From: a candidate division WOR-3 bacterium
GTDB lineage: Bacteria > Hydrothermota > Hydrothermia > Hydrothermales > JAJRUZ01
Direction: 5' to 3'
Assembly (NCBI GenBank): GCA_039803925.1
Contig: JBDRZL010000008.1
Coordinates: 1-64,000, forward strand
DNA: 64,000 nt
The notes under the pieces were generated by a model. That model was not told where the DNA came from. It did no database searches and saw only the letters and a list, made by a program, of their open reading frames with translations. The position numbers and the translations under genes are program-made. Position 1 is the first letter of the stretch, and the number at the start of each line of letters is the position of its first letter. Below are positions 25,918-35,352 of the stretch, in pieces.

Positions 25918-27102
25918 TTATCTATCTATAGCATCTATATCTGTTAAGTATCTTCCTACAATTAAAGTATGAATTTCATAGGTTCCTTCATATGTATGAA
26001 CGCTTTCCATATTGTTTGCATGTCTCAGTGAGTTATACTCTGTTGTTATACCGTAAGCACCGAGAATTGTTCTTGCTTCTCTTGCTACTTCAAGAGCAAC
26101 CCTTGTATTATTTCTCTTAACAAGGGATACATGAATATATCTTGCTTTTCCCTTTTCCTTCATTCTTCCGAGATGCAAACATAAAAGTTGTGCCTTCCAT
26201 ATTTTTTCAAACATATCAACAAGTTTCTTCTGCGTAATCTGAAAGGATGCAATGGGTTTTTTAAATTGTTCTCTTACAAGTGCATGTTTATAGCTTTCCT
26301 CAAAACATGCCCAGGCAGCACCGACACATCCCCAGGTTATCCCGTACCTTGCTTCGTTTAAAGGCATTAAAGCAGATTTTAGTCCCTCTGTGTTTGGAAG
26401 TCTCTGCGATTCTGGAATTCTTACCTCGTCAAGTATCAGTTCAGAAGTATCAGAAGCTCTCAAAGATATTTTGGTTTTAATTTCCCTTGAGGTAAAACCT
26501 TTTGTTCCCTTTTCCACAATAAAACCCTGAACTTTTTCATTTTCATCCTTTGCCCATATAATGGAAAGGTCGCACATTGTTCCGTTTGTTATCCACATTT
26601 TTCTTCCGTTTATTATCCATGTATTTCCCTCTTTTCTACATCTTGTTTCCATTGAGGCAGGATCGCTTCCAGCATTCGGTTCTGTAAGACCAAAACTTCC
26701 TATAAGTTTTCCTTTAGCCATAAGAGGTAAGTATTTTTTCTTTTGCTCTTCAGATCCAAAGGTAAATATGGAATACATTGCAAGGGAAGATTGCACTGAA
26801 CAGAAACTTCTTATTCCTGAATCACCGTATTCGAGTTCCTGCATCATTAACCCGTAAGCAACATAACCCAGGCCAGCACCTCCATATTCCTCCGGTATAG
26901 TTGGTCCAAAAAGACCAAGTTCAGCCATCTGGGGTATAAGATGTTTGGGAAATTCTCCTTTTAACCACCATTCACCTATATGAGGCAATATTTCTTTCTC
27001 AACAAAATCTCTTACAGTATTTCTTATTAATTTTTCTTCTTCTCTCAAATAATCGTCCAAGTCAAAAAAATTTTTTAATTCAAAAATTTTAGAATCTGAC
27101 AT
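25918..27102 (-). CDS. gcdH: Glutaryl-CoA dehydrogenase-like acyl-CoA dehydrogenase
   Basis: The 394-residue flavoenzyme has the acyl-CoA dehydrogenase layout. The segment FGLTEPNAGSDPASMETR (about 134-151) binds FAD and substrate, KMWITNG is near 168, and NNMESVHTYEGTYEIH (about 361-376) holds the catalytic glutamate, as in glutaryl-CoA dehydrogenase. The GCDH arginine that contacts the substrate carboxylate appears conserved in GDSGIRSFCSVQSSLAM. It would oxidise an acyl- or glutaryl-CoA and pass electrons to ETF; no etf genes are near. It is the last gene of the long minus-strand run, 36 bases after pnp, and is preceded by a T-arm-like hairpin. Confidence 0.88.
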   Translation of the reverse strand: MSDSKIFELKNFFDLDDYLREEEKLIRNTVRDFVEKEILPHIGEWWLKGEFPKHLIPQMAELGLFGPTIPEEYGGAGLGYVAYGLMMQELEYGDSGIRSFCSVQSSLAMYSIFTFGSEEQKKKYLPLMAKGKLIGSFGLTEPNAGSDPASMETRCRKEGNTWIINGRKMWITNGTMCDLSIIWAKDENEKVQGFIVEKGTKGFTSREIKTKISLRASDTSELILDEVRIPESQRLPNTEGLKSALMPLNEARYGITWGCVGAAWACFEESYKHALVREQFKKPIASFQITQKKLVDMFEKIWKAQLLCLHLGRMKEKGKARYIHVSLVKRNNTRVALEVAREARTILGAYGITTEYNSLRHANNMESVHTYEGTYEIHTLIVGRYLTDIDAIDR

Positions 27103-27120
27103 TTTAAAAAATTTAAAAAA

Positions 27121-27135
27121 AAGGAGTCGAACCTT
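27121..27135 (-). promoter_or_regulatory. T-arm-like leader hairpin before gcdH
   Basis: On the minus strand AAGG-TTCGACT-CCTT gives a 4-bp stem and a T-loop with G at the purine position, followed by a run of T. It begins three bases after the pnp stop and ends 18 nt before the gcdH ATG; no Shine-Dalgarno sequence is seen. Confidence 0.55.
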
Positions 27136-27138
27136 CTA

Positions 27139-29244
27139 TTATTCGGTAATTTTTAGATTTTCTTTTTTTCTATTTTCTTCTAAAGCTCTTTTTCTTGATA
27201 ATCTGATTCTTCCAAGTTCATCAATTCCTATTACTTTAACAATTACTTCATCTCCAGGTTTAACTTCTTTATTCAAATCTTTAATCCTATATGGAGCCCA
27301 TTCCGATACATGAACAAGACCTATTTTCCCTGGAAGTATTTCAATAAATACACCGAAATTTTCAACCCTTGTTACTTTTCCCTTGTAATTTCTTCCAATT
27401 TCAATATCCTGAACAATCTCTTCAATCAATTTTTGTGCTTCTTCCACATTTTCACTATTTTCTCCATATATAAAAACTTCTCCCTTTGTATCATCAATAT
27501 CAATTTTTACATTTGTTTTTTCAATTATTCTTTTTATTACCCTTCCACTTGGACCTATAACTTCTCCTATTTTTTCTTTTGGTATTAAAAAGGCTCTTAC
27601 TTTTGGAGCATATTTTGAAATTGAACTCCTGGGCTTGTTTATTGTTCTTGACATTGTTTGTAAAATAAATTCCCTTGCCTTTTTTGCTTCAAATAGTGCT
27701 TTTTCAAAAATTGATAAAGGTAAATAAGGTTTTTTAATATCCAGTTGAATTGCAGTAATACCTTTATCTGTTCCTGCCACTTTAAAATCCATATTTCCGA
27801 AGTGATCTTCTGAGCCTATTATATCTGAGAGAAGAACATCCTCACCTTCGTAATCCATCCATCCAATTGAAATACCGGCACAGGCAGATTTTATAGGTAT
27901 ACCAGCATCCATAAGAGAAAGGGAAGCACCACATACAGAAGCCATTGAAGTAGAACCATTTGATTCAAGAATTAAAGACACAACTCTAATTGTATAGGGA
28001 AACTTTTCTTCAGGTGGAATTAAAGGTTCAATTGCCTTTTCAGCAAGATTACCATGACCTATTTCTCTTCTTGAGGGACCTTTTAAAGGAGCAACTTCGC
28101 CTGTAGAAAATCCAGGAAACATATAGTGAAGCATAAACCTTTTTACTTCTTCTCCTTCAAGTTCACCGAGCTTCTGCGCATCTTCCTTTGTTCCAAGAGT
28201 TGTTACACATAAAGCCTGTGTTTCTCCTCTTGTAAAAATAGCTGAACCATGAGTTCTTGGTAAAACTGAAATTTCACACCATATAGGTCTTATTTCATTT
28301 AAAGATCTTCCATCCATTCTTATTTTTTCTTTTACTGTTCTTTCTCTAACTATATCCTTTTCAAGATTATTAAGAGCTATATTGATTTCTACTAATTTAT
28401 CCGGAAAGTCCTTTAATACTTCTTTTTTTATTTTCTCTCTAAGCTCATCTAAAGCTTTTGTTCTTAATACTTTTTCCTGAATAAATAGTTTTTTCCTTAA
28501 TTCATCTCTGTAATTATTTATTCTTTCAATAATTTCTTTATCAATTTCGATTTTTTTGTAATCGTATTTTTCCTTTCCTATTTCCTTTTGAATTTTTTCC
28601 TGTAATTCAATTAACTCTTCTATATATGGCACCGCAAATTTATATGCTTCAATGATATCTTCTTCCTTTATTTCATTTCCCTGAAATTCTATCATACATA
28701 TTCCCTCTTTTTTACCTGCAAGTAGAAGGTTGAAATCACTAATTTCAAGTTCTGACCTCTTAGGGTTTATCTTTAATTTTCCATTTATCCTTCCAACTCT
28801 TACAGCACCTATGGGTCCATTGAAAGGTATATCAGAAATTGAAAGAGCACAGGATGCTCCGATTATACCAAGTAAATCACCTTCCTGTTCCATATCATAG
28901 GACAATAAGAAAGACACAATTTCCACTTCATCTGTAAAATCAGGAGGAAAATGTGGTCTTATACTTCTATCTATAGCTCTTCCGTATATTATTTCTTTAT
29001 CTCTCGGCCTACCTTCTCTTTTTATGAAACCTCCTGGAATTTTTCCTGCAGCAAAAGTTTGTTCTCTGTATTCAACTAAAAGAGGCAAAAAATCAGTTTT
29101 TTCTTTTGAAGGTGAAGAAACTGCTGTTGTTAAAACTACAGTTTCTCCAATTTTTACTAAAACAGATCCCTGACTCTGTCTTGCTATATCTTTTATTTCT
29201 ATTATTAACTCAGAATCTCCTAATTTTAAAGTATAAGTTTTCAA
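27139..29244 (-). CDS. pnp: Polyribonucleotide nucleotidyltransferase (PNPase)
   Basis: PNPase is the phosphorolytic 3'-5' exoribonuclease of mRNA decay. The 701 residues contain two RNase PH domains (first with GGFIKREGRPRDKEIIYGR at about 71-89; second with FPGFSTGEVAPLKGPSRREIGHG at about 373-395, quoted as blocks), then a KH domain (GPSGRVIKRIIEKT, about 565-578) and an S1 domain (about 612-680). The family catalytic aspartates fall in SDIIGSEDHFGNMDFKVAG. It follows rpsO after one base, the classical rpsO-pnp pair that shares processing signals in many bacteria. Confidence 0.95.
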   Translation of the reverse strand: MKTYTLKLGDSELIIEIKDIARQSQGSVLVKIGETVVLTTAVSSPSKEKTDFLPLLVEYREQTFAAGKIPGGFIKREGRPRDKEIIYGRAIDRSIRPHFPPDFTDEVEIVSFLLSYDMEQEGDLLGIIGASCALSISDIPFNGPIGAVRVGRINGKLKINPKRSELEISDFNLLLAGKKEGICMIEFQGNEIKEEDIIEAYKFAVPYIEELIELQEKIQKEIGKEKYDYKKIEIDKEIIERINNYRDELRKKLFIQEKVLRTKALDELREKIKKEVLKDFPDKLVEINIALNNLEKDIVRERTVKEKIRMDGRSLNEIRPIWCEISVLPRTHGSAIFTRGETQALCVTTLGTKEDAQKLGELEGEEVKRFMLHYMFPGFSTGEVAPLKGPSRREIGHGNLAEKAIEPLIPPEEKFPYTIRVVSLILESNGSTSMASVCGASLSLMDAGIPIKSACAGISIGWMDYEGEDVLLSDIIGSEDHFGNMDFKVAGTDKGITAIQLDIKKPYLPLSIFEKALFEAKKAREFILQTMSRTINKPRSSISKYAPKVRAFLIPKEKIGEVIGPSGRVIKRIIEKTNVKIDIDDTKGEVFIYGENSENVEEAQKLIEEIVQDIEIGRNYKGKVTRVENFGVFIEILPGKIGLVHVSEWAPYRIKDLNKEVKPGDEVIVKVIGIDELGRIRLSRKRALEENRKKENLKITE

Positions 29245-29245
29245 T

Positions 29246-29512
29246 TTATCCTCTAATGGAAAGTTCGTTTATAACTTTTTGGTAGAGTTTATAGTCCTCT
29301 CTTTTTAGATAGTTTAGAAGTCTTTTTCTTTTTCCTACAAGTTTAAGAAGACCGTATCTTGTATGAACATCTTTTTTATGTTTCTTTAGGTGCTCTGTAA
29401 GATAGTTTATTCTTTCCGTAATTAGAGCAATTTGAACCGGTGCACTTCCAGTATCTTTTTCATTTATCCTGAATTTTTCTATTATTTTTAATTTCTCCTC
29501 TTTTGTCAACAT
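29246..29512 (-). CDS. rpsO: 30S ribosomal protein S15
   Basis: The 88-residue protein matches S15, which binds the central domain of 16S rRNA. Typical blocks are DTGSAPVQIALITERI (about 20-35), LTEHLKKHKKDVHTR (about 38-52) and GLLKLVGKRKRLLNYLK (about 54-70). It lies between ribF and pnp in the normal order. No ribosome-binding sequence precedes the ATG; a T-arm-like hairpin overlapping the end of ribF is 22 nt upstream. S15 often represses its own mRNA, so the leader could have regulatory meaning. Confidence 0.96.
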   Translation of the reverse strand: MLTKEEKLKIIEKFRINEKDTGSAPVQIALITERINYLTEHLKKHKKDVHTRYGLLKLVGKRKRLLNYLKREDYKLYQKVINELSIRG

Positions 29513-29528
29513 ATTATTGTAGTTTTTT

Positions 29529-30518
29529 TTAATCGGGATTTGAACCCTTTTTTAAAAAATAAGTATATCCTATATTTATATCTTTTTCAATTTGTTTTTT
29601 TAGTTCTTCAACACTATCAAACTTCATGTCATTTCTAATAAATTTGTGGAATTTTACCTTTAAATTTTTTTTCTTAAACTCACCATTAAAGTTAAAAAGA
29701 TATACTTCGAAAACTTTTTCTTTTTCATTAAAAGTTGGTCTTGAACCGTAGTAAAGTAAACCCTGGTAGGTTTTGTTTTTTATCTCAGTTTCAACAATAT
29801 AAACTCCCTCTTTAGGTTTTATCTTTAATTCTGATATTTTTAAATTTATGGTTGGAAACCCAAGTTTTTTACCCCTACCAGAACCTTTAATTTTTGTTCC
29901 ATTTATGAAAAAGTTGTATCCGAGTAAAGTATTTGCTTCCTCTATTTCTCCCTTTTCTATAAGTTCTCTTATTCTCGTGCTTGAAATTTTTCTGTTTTTG
30001 TAAGTTATAAAGGGAAAAATAGTTAAAACTTTACCTTTTTCTCTCGCTATTTCTACCATTGTAAATATATTACCTTTTTTATCTTTCCCAAAAGTATGAT
30101 CTGGTCCAAGAATAAGTCTTGAAATTTCTAAATTAAGAAGTTTATCTGCAAAAATTTCAGGTGAAGTCTCAGCAAGTTTTTCATCAAAATTTAAAATCCA
30201 GACCTCATTTACTTTCAAACTTTTTAAGATTTCAATTTTTTCTTCAAGTGTAGTCAAAAGGAAATTATTTCTGTTTTTATGAAAGAACAAATAAGGGTGG
30301 GGTTCAAAAAACAAAACTACTAAGTTAGTTTTAAGAATTTTTGAAATTCTTCTGCCTTCTTCAATTAGAATTCTATGACCTCTGTGAACACCATCAAAGT
30401 TTCCAGGTATTAAAACTGGGGGTTTTTCTACTGAGGGAAAATAAGGGAATTCAATCTTCTGAATTTTCAATTTCTTCAATTTTAGAAAAAACTTTTCTTG
30501 GATTGAGAAAATCAACAT
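29529..30518 (-). CDS. ribF: Bifunctional riboflavin kinase/FAD synthetase
   Basis: RibF makes FMN from riboflavin and then FAD. The adenylyltransferase domain has PGNFDGVHRGHR (about 37-48), FFEPHPYLFF and the ISSTRIRELIEKGEIEEA block near 178-195; the kinase domain has GRGKKLGFPTINL (about 214-226) and EGVYIVE. The ATG at 30518 would overlap truB by 68 bases and put GNFDGVH later than usual; TTG codons at 30479 or 30470 would give the normal length, so the start is uncertain. The C-terminal codons include the T-arm-like hairpin placed before rpsO. Confidence 0.92.
   Translation of the reverse strand: MLIFSIQEKFFLKLKKLKIQKIEFPYFPSVEKPPVLIPGNFDGVHRGHRILIEEGRRISKILKTNLVVLFFEPHPYLFFHKNRNNFLLTTLEEKIEILKSLKVNEVWILNFDEKLAETSPEIFADKLLNLEISRLILGPDHTFGKDKKGNIFTMVEIAREKGKVLTIFPFITYKNRKISSTRIRELIEKGEIEEANTLLGYNFFINGTKIKGSGRGKKLGFPTINLKISELKIKPKEGVYIVETEIKNKTYQGLLYYGSRPTFNEKEKVFEVYLFNFNGEFKKKNLKVKFHKFIRNDMKFDSVEELKKQIEKDINIGYTYFLKKGSNPD
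29535..29547 (-). promoter_or_regulatory. T-arm-like leader hairpin before rpsO
   Basis: On the minus strand GGG-TTCAAAT-CCC forms a 3-bp stem with a perfect T-loop heptamer. It lies inside the last codons of ribF (Gly-Ser-Asn-Pro) and ends 22 nt before the rpsO ATG. The spacer is A-rich with no Shine-Dalgarno sequence. Confidence 0.55.
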
Positions 30519-31362
30519 CTATCTGTCCTATCCCTATAAAGTTTTTATTTTCATCGTAAACTCTAACAAAAGAAAATCTTTTTAAATTGGCAGAAAATCT
30601 TATAAAACTGCTGAAAGGAACAGGAACACCCTTTTCAAAGTTTGAAACAGCTTCATTTTTTAGAGAAACTTCACCAAAATGAAGAACACCATACTCAAGG
30701 GGTTTCAAATTCTGTATGAGGTCATTGTTTGGATCAATTGATTCCTTTATATAAAAGTGCCCAACTCTTTCTCTTAATAGGTTTTCAATAACACCAAGGG
30801 TTCCAAGTTTTTCAGCTATATCCTTTGCTAAAGCTCTTATGTATGTTCCCTTTGAACAAGTTACCCTCATTGTAAAACCGTTTTTCCTTATATCAAGAAG
30901 ATTTATCTGCTTAATAAATACTTTTTTTGATTTAGGCGTAACAAGTATACCTTGTCTTGCAAGCTCATATAATCTTTTTCCGCCTTTTCTGACTGCGGAG
31001 TAGGGTGGGGGCACTTGCTCTATTTCTCCTTCAAATTCCTTTATTATTTTTTCCAATTTCTCCTTTGAAAATTCAGGAATTTCTTTACGCTGTATAACTT
31101 CTCCTGTAATATCCCAGGTGTCGGTTAAAATTCCCAGTTTTACATCAGCAATGTATACTTTTTCCAGTTCCATTACATAGGGTAAAAGCTTTGTAGCTTT
31201 TCCTATTCCTATAACAACAACACCAGTAGCATGAGGGTCAAGATTTCCGGCATGACCTACTTTTTCCACATTTAAAGTTTTCTTCACATGTCTGACACAA
31301 TCATAAGTTGTCCAGCCCCTCGGTTTTTTTATGTTGAGAAACCCGTTAATTTTTTCACTCAT
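30451..31362 (-). CDS. truB: tRNA pseudouridine-55 synthase TruB
   Basis: TruB converts U55 in the T-loop of tRNAs to pseudouridine. The 303 residues include the catalytic block VGHAGNLDPHATGVVVIGIGK (about 35-55, key Asp in NLDP), YSAVRKGGKRLYELAR (about 122-137) and SKGTYIRALAKDI (about 175-187). A strong AAGGAGGT ribosome site at 31371-31378 overlaps the rbfA stop codon. It lies between rbfA and ribF as in many bacteria. The enzyme is notable here because its minimal substrate, a T-stem-loop, is imitated in eight leaders of the window. Confidence 0.95.
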   Translation of the reverse strand: MSEKINGFLNIKKPRGWTTYDCVRHVKKTLNVEKVGHAGNLDPHATGVVVIGIGKATKLLPYVMELEKVYIADVKLGILTDTWDITGEVIQRKEIPEFSKEKLEKIIKEFEGEIEQVPPPYSAVRKGGKRLYELARQGILVTPKSKKVFIKQINLLDIRKNGFTMRVTCSKGTYIRALAKDIAEKLGTLGVIENLLRERVGHFYIKESIDPNNDLIQNLKPLEYGVLHFGEVSLKNEAVSNFEKGVPVPFSSFIRFSANLKRFSFVRVYDENKNFIGIGQIDVDFLNPRKVFSKIEEIENSED

Positions 31363-31369
31363 ATAATCT

Positions 31370-31648
31370 TTACCTCCTTATAAAGAAAATTTCTGGCATA
31401 AATTTAAGTTCTATTTTTTCCGCAATTTTTTTTCTAATAAAATTTTTTGCTTTTTCAATGATCATATCTATTTTTTCTTCTTCCTTTAACTGGGTATAAA
31501 AGATTTTCGCCCTCTTTAAATCACTCGATATCTCTACATCAAGAATTAATAAATTTAATAGCCTGGGATCATCTATATCATTCCTTATTACTTCATTCAG
31601 GACTCTCATAATTTCCTTTGAAACTCTTTCAGGTCTGTATGTTTTCAA
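31370..31648 (-). CDS. rbfA: Ribosome-binding factor A (short form)
   Basis: RbfA helps mature the 30S subunit and binds near helix 1 of 16S rRNA. The 92-residue protein begins with TTG and the family start KTYRPERVSKEIMRVLNEV, followed by DPRLL and the KH-like LKRAKIFYTQL. It stops after FMPEIFFIRR, about 20-30 residues earlier than typical RbfA, so the usual acidic C-terminal tail is missing. The stop codon lies inside the ribosome site of truB. A GAGG sequence upstream supports the TTG start. Confidence 0.88.
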   Translation of the reverse strand: MKTYRPERVSKEIMRVLNEVIRNDIDDPRLLNLLILDVEISSDLKRAKIFYTQLKEEEKIDMIIEKAKNFIRKKIAEKIELKFMPEIFFIRR

Positions 31649-31649
31649 T

Positions 31650-31934
31650 TTAGTCCTCAGGTAGAAAATTTATCTTTAAAACCTCAATACTGTTTTCTCT
31701 CATCAAAAAATCCTTTATTTTTGAAATTCTTTCATTTAGATTATACATGTCTTTTGCTGCTATTGCAATATCAAGCACACTTTTATTCCACAATTCATTA
31801 TCATCAACTTCTGCTACTGAAACGTTGAAATTATTTAAAATTTTCTGCTTTAAACTGTTTAAAATTTTTCTTTTCTCTTTTAATGAAAAGCTCTCGGGAA
31901 TTAGAATTTCTATCCTTATACCTCCTATGCTCAC
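31650..31934 (-). CDS. YlxP-like DUF503 protein
   Basis: The 94-residue protein is the DUF503 family found between infB and rbfA in many bacteria (YlxP). It shows the family pattern: a first strand ending in PESFSLKEKRKILNSLKQKI, a middle NVSVAEVDDNELWNKSVLDIAI and a final helix and strand. The function is unclear, perhaps in ribosome maturation or RNA binding. It overlaps infB by ATGA and is followed after one base by rbfA. Confidence 0.88.
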   Translation of the reverse strand: MSIGGIRIEILIPESFSLKEKRKILNSLKQKILNNFNVSVAEVDDNELWNKSVLDIAIAAKDMYNLNERISKIKDFLMRENSIEVLKINFLPED

Positions 31935-34141
31935 TTTAATGTTTTTTCTTTTTTGATTTTAATAAATACTTCAATTATGTCACCTTCTTTAATATCTGAA
32001 TAATTTTCTATATGAAGGCCACATTCTTTACCCGATTCAATTTCAGAAACATCTTCCTGGTAGTGTTTAAGAGAATCTATTTTACCTTCATGAATAACTT
32101 CACCGTTTCTTTTTACTCTTGCAAGGTATCCTTTAACAATTTTTCCGCTTTTAACCAAACAACCTGCTACAAAACCAAGTTTTGATACCCTAAAAACTTT
32201 TTTTACTTCAGCTTCACCAACTACTTCTTCTACCTCTTCAGGTTCAAGCATTCCTACTAATAATTTCTGAATTTCATCTAATGCATGGTAAATGATTTTA
32301 TGTTCCATAATAAGTATTTTTTCATTTTTTACAAGATTCCTTGCCTTTGAATCCACTCCTGTATTAAAGGCAAGTATTACCCCCTTAGAGGCTGATGCAA
32401 GTAAAACATCGTTTTCTGTTACCATTCCAATGCCTTTATGAATTACATTTACCTTTATTTCTTCATATTGCATTTTAGAAAGAGTATCAGATAAAGCGTC
32501 TACTGAACCCTGAGTATCAGCCTTTATTATAAGAGGCAATTCTTTTAATTCACCTTTTAAAATCTTTTCCTGTATATTTGTTAGGGCTGTCTGAAGCTCA
32601 GCTCTTTTTATCTGCTCTTTTTTCAATTCCTTTCTTCTTTCAGCTTCTTCTTTAGCTTCTTTTTCAGATGGCATGGTAATAAGTATATCTCCTGGAGTTG
32701 GTAGCTCTTCTAAACCCTGAACTACACATGGTGTTGAGGGATAGGCTTCCTCAATAACCTGGTCCCATTCATTATATAGATTTCTTACCTTACCCCAAGT
32801 AGTTCCAACTAAAACCGGATCTTTTTTTCTTAAAATACCTCTCTGAACTATTACAGTGCAAAGAGGTCCTCTTCCTTTATCAAGTTTAGTTTCTATAACA
32901 ACTGCCCTTGCTCTATCTTTTAATGATGTTCTTATATCTAACTCTTCAGCAACAAGTAGGATTGCTTCAAGTAAATTATCAATTCCCATTCCTGTTTTTG
33001 CTGATATTGGTACTACAATTGTTTTCCCACCCCATTCTTCTGGAACAAGCCCTTCTTCTGCAAGTTCTGCCATAACTTTTTCTAAATTGGCATTTGGAAG
33101 ATCCATTTTATTTACTGCTACAATTATAGGAACACCTGCAGCTTTTGCATGGCTAATAGCTTCTCTTGTTTGCTCCTTTACGCCTTCATTTGCAGCAACA
33201 AGGAGGAGAGCAATATCAGTAACTTGAACTCCTCTTGCTCTTAAAGCTGTAAATGCTTCGTGTCCTGGTGTATCTATAAAAGTTATTTTATGACCCTGAT
33301 ACTCAATCTGATACGCACCAATATGCTGGGTAATTCTTCCAGGTTCTTTTTCTGCCAGTTTAGTTTTTCTTATGTAATCAAGAAGTGTTGTTTTACCATG
33401 GTCAACATGTCCAAGAACTGTAATAACTGGTGGTCTTCTTTCCCCAAGTTCTTCTTTTTCTTCTTCAACCAATTCCTCTGCTTTAATCTCTACTTTAAAC
33501 CCAAATTCTTCTCCTATTATCATCATTGTTTCTACATTAATGACTTGATTTATTGTGGCAAAAACACCATGGGATATACATTTTTCTATTACTCTTGCAG
33601 GATCTACTCCCATCATTTTTGCAAATTCACCCACAGTTAATGCTCCTGGAATGTATAGAATATTTTCCTTTACTTCTTCAAGGGTTTCTGTCTCTTCCTT
33701 TTCTTTTTTAATTTTTTTCTTTATTTTAGGCCCTGTTCTTAGTCTGGAAAGAGTCTCCTTTAATTTATGTTCTATTTCTTCTTCTGTTAATACAGGTCCT
33801 TCTTCAACAGTTTTTAATTCTTTCTCTTCTTCACCCCATATTTCTTTTTTCTTTTTTAACATTTCCATCTCTTCTGTTTTTTTTCTCTCAATAAATTCTT
33901 TTATTTTCTTTTCTGTATCCTCATCAACTAAGCTTGTATGTGATTTTACCTCAATTCCCATTTCTTTCATTAATTCTTGTAAAGCTTTAGAAGACATTTC
34001 CAGCTCTTTTGCTAAATCCCTAACTTTTTTACCTTTTTCCCTCGGTTTTCTAACCCTTTTTACTTCTTTTGTCTCCTTTTTAGTTTTTTCTTTTAATTTT
34101 ACCTTTTTTTCTTTTTTCTTATCTTTTTCTTTTTTTTTCAT
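31931..34141 (-). CDS. infB: Translation initiation factor IF-2
   Basis: IF-2 is the GTPase that brings initiator tRNA to the 30S subunit. The 736 residues begin with a long Lys/Glu-rich linker and a small IF2_N domain (KVRDLAKELEMSSKALQELM, about 39-58), followed by a second IF2_N-like domain near 165-215. The G domain has GHVDHGKTTLLD (about 244-255), DTPGHEAF (about 290-297) and NKMDLP (about 344-349). The two beta-barrel domains and the C1/C2 regions follow. It overlaps nusA and ylxP by four bases each. Confidence 0.96.
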   Translation of the reverse strand: MKKKEKDKKKEKKVKLKEKTKKETKEVKRVRKPREKGKKVRDLAKELEMSSKALQELMKEMGIEVKSHTSLVDEDTEKKIKEFIERKKTEEMEMLKKKKEIWGEEEKELKTVEEGPVLTEEEIEHKLKETLSRLRTGPKIKKKIKKEKEETETLEEVKENILYIPGALTVGEFAKMMGVDPARVIEKCISHGVFATINQVINVETMMIIGEEFGFKVEIKAEELVEEEKEELGERRPPVITVLGHVDHGKTTLLDYIRKTKLAEKEPGRITQHIGAYQIEYQGHKITFIDTPGHEAFTALRARGVQVTDIALLLVAANEGVKEQTREAISHAKAAGVPIIVAVNKMDLPNANLEKVMAELAEEGLVPEEWGGKTIVVPISAKTGMGIDNLLEAILLVAEELDIRTSLKDRARAVVIETKLDKGRGPLCTVIVQRGILRKKDPVLVGTTWGKVRNLYNEWDQVIEEAYPSTPCVVQGLEELPTPGDILITMPSEKEAKEEAERRKELKKEQIKRAELQTALTNIQEKILKGELKELPLIIKADTQGSVDALSDTLSKMQYEEIKVNVIHKGIGMVTENDVLLASASKGVILAFNTGVDSKARNLVKNEKILIMEHKIIYHALDEIQKLLVGMLEPEEVEEVVGEAEVKKVFRVSKLGFVAGCLVKSGKIVKGYLARVKRNGEVIHEGKIDSLKHYQEDVSEIESGKECGLHIENYSDIKEGDIIEVFIKIKKEKTLK

Positions 34142-35352
34142 CTTTCAAATTTCTCCTTATTTTCATTTAAAATTTTTCTAATTTCATTTTCTTCCAGCTT
34201 CATTGCTTCTAATCTACCTCTAAGTTCGTGTATTGAAAAAACTCCATCTGTCTCTTTCTTTAATTCAACTTTTATCTCTTCAGGCAAAATCATTTCCTCA
34301 ATAAGAACTTTTTTTCTTCCTTCCCATTCACTCTGGGATATAACCCATATCTCAATGCCTACAAGTTTTGAGGCAAGTTGAACATTCTGTGAACCTGTTC
34401 CTTTCGCAACCTTTATCTCTTCATCAGGCACAACAGCAATAATTTTATTTTCTTCTTCAATCATTTGGATTGGTCTTGCAGGTGAGAGGGCATTCTTAGC
34501 AAATTCTTTTTTATTTTCTGACCACGGGATAACATCAATTTTTTCTCCTGCAAGTTCTCTTGTGATTATCTGTATCCTTGAACCTCTCACACCGATACAG
34601 GCACCCTGAGGATCAACTCTCGGATCATGGCTTCTTACAGCAATTTTTGCCCTTTCTCCAGGAATACGAACAATTCCCATTATTTCAACTATTCCATCAA
34701 GAATTTCAGGAACTTCAAGCTCCAGTAATTTCTTTAAAAAATTAGGGTGGGTTCTTGATATTTTTACAAGTGGTCTCCTTCCAGAGGTTTCAACACTCAA
34801 AACAAGACCTCTTACTTCAGCTCCGATTCTATATTTTTCTTTTCTAATCTGTTCCTCGGGCGGCATAAAACCATCTGCCCTACCCAGTCCTAAATATACG
34901 CCAGATTTATCTACCTTTTGAATAATTCCTCTTACTATATCACCAATTTTTGTTTCAAAGTCCTTATAAATTCTTTCCTTTTCCGCTTCTTTTATCTTTT
35001 TTGTAAAAATCTCCCTCATTCTATATACTACACCTCTTCCAAGTTGTTCTATATCCATTTCAATTTTGATACTTTCTCCCGGAACAACAAGAGGTTTTAT
35101 TTTTTTTGCATCCTGGTAGGTTATCTCATAGTTTGGATTTTTTAATTCATTAACTACCTTCTTTAAAATCCATATTTTAATTTGTCCCACCTTATCATTG
35201 ATTTCAACTTCAACAGGGAAGGCATTATCCCTATAATACTTTTTAATAGCTATTTCAAAGGCATCTTTAAGTGATTTTATAACATATTCCCTATTAATCC
35301 TTCTCAATCTTGTTATTTGATCAATGTATTCCATAAGTTCATAAGTCTTCAT
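34138..35352 (-). CDS. nusA: Transcription termination/antitermination factor NusA
   Basis: NusA binds RNA polymerase and nascent RNA to modulate pausing, termination and antitermination. The 404 residues have the N-terminal polymerase-binding domain (about 1-125), an S1 domain (GDIVRGIIQKVDKSGVYLGLG, quoted as a block near 135-155) and two KH domains (DPQGACIGVRGSRIQ near 247-261, VPDEEIKVAKGTGSQNVQLA near 308-327). The Leu-rich acidic repeats of E. coli NusA are absent, as in most bacteria. A GGAGG site precedes the ATG. It follows rimP with no gap. Confidence 0.95.
   Translation of the reverse strand: MKTYELMEYIDQITRLRRINREYVIKSLKDAFEIAIKKYYRDNAFPVEVEINDKVGQIKIWILKKVVNELKNPNYEITYQDAKKIKPLVVPGESIKIEMDIEQLGRGVVYRMREIFTKKIKEAEKERIYKDFETKIGDIVRGIIQKVDKSGVYLGLGRADGFMPPEEQIRKEKYRIGAEVRGLVLSVETSGRRPLVKISRTHPNFLKKLLELEVPEILDGIVEIMGIVRIPGERAKIAVRSHDPRVDPQGACIGVRGSRIQIITRELAGEKIDVIPWSENKKEFAKNALSPARPIQMIEEENKIIAVVPDEEIKVAKGTGSQNVQLASKLVGIEIWVISQSEWEGRKKVLIEEMILPEEIKVELKKETDGVFSIHELRGRLEAMKLEENEIRKILNENKEKFER

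Noticed and set aside
33260-34181. Long open frames opposite infB and nusA
   Set aside because: They are antisense shadows of the conserved genes, with low-complexity Phe/Ser-rich translations and no family motifs.
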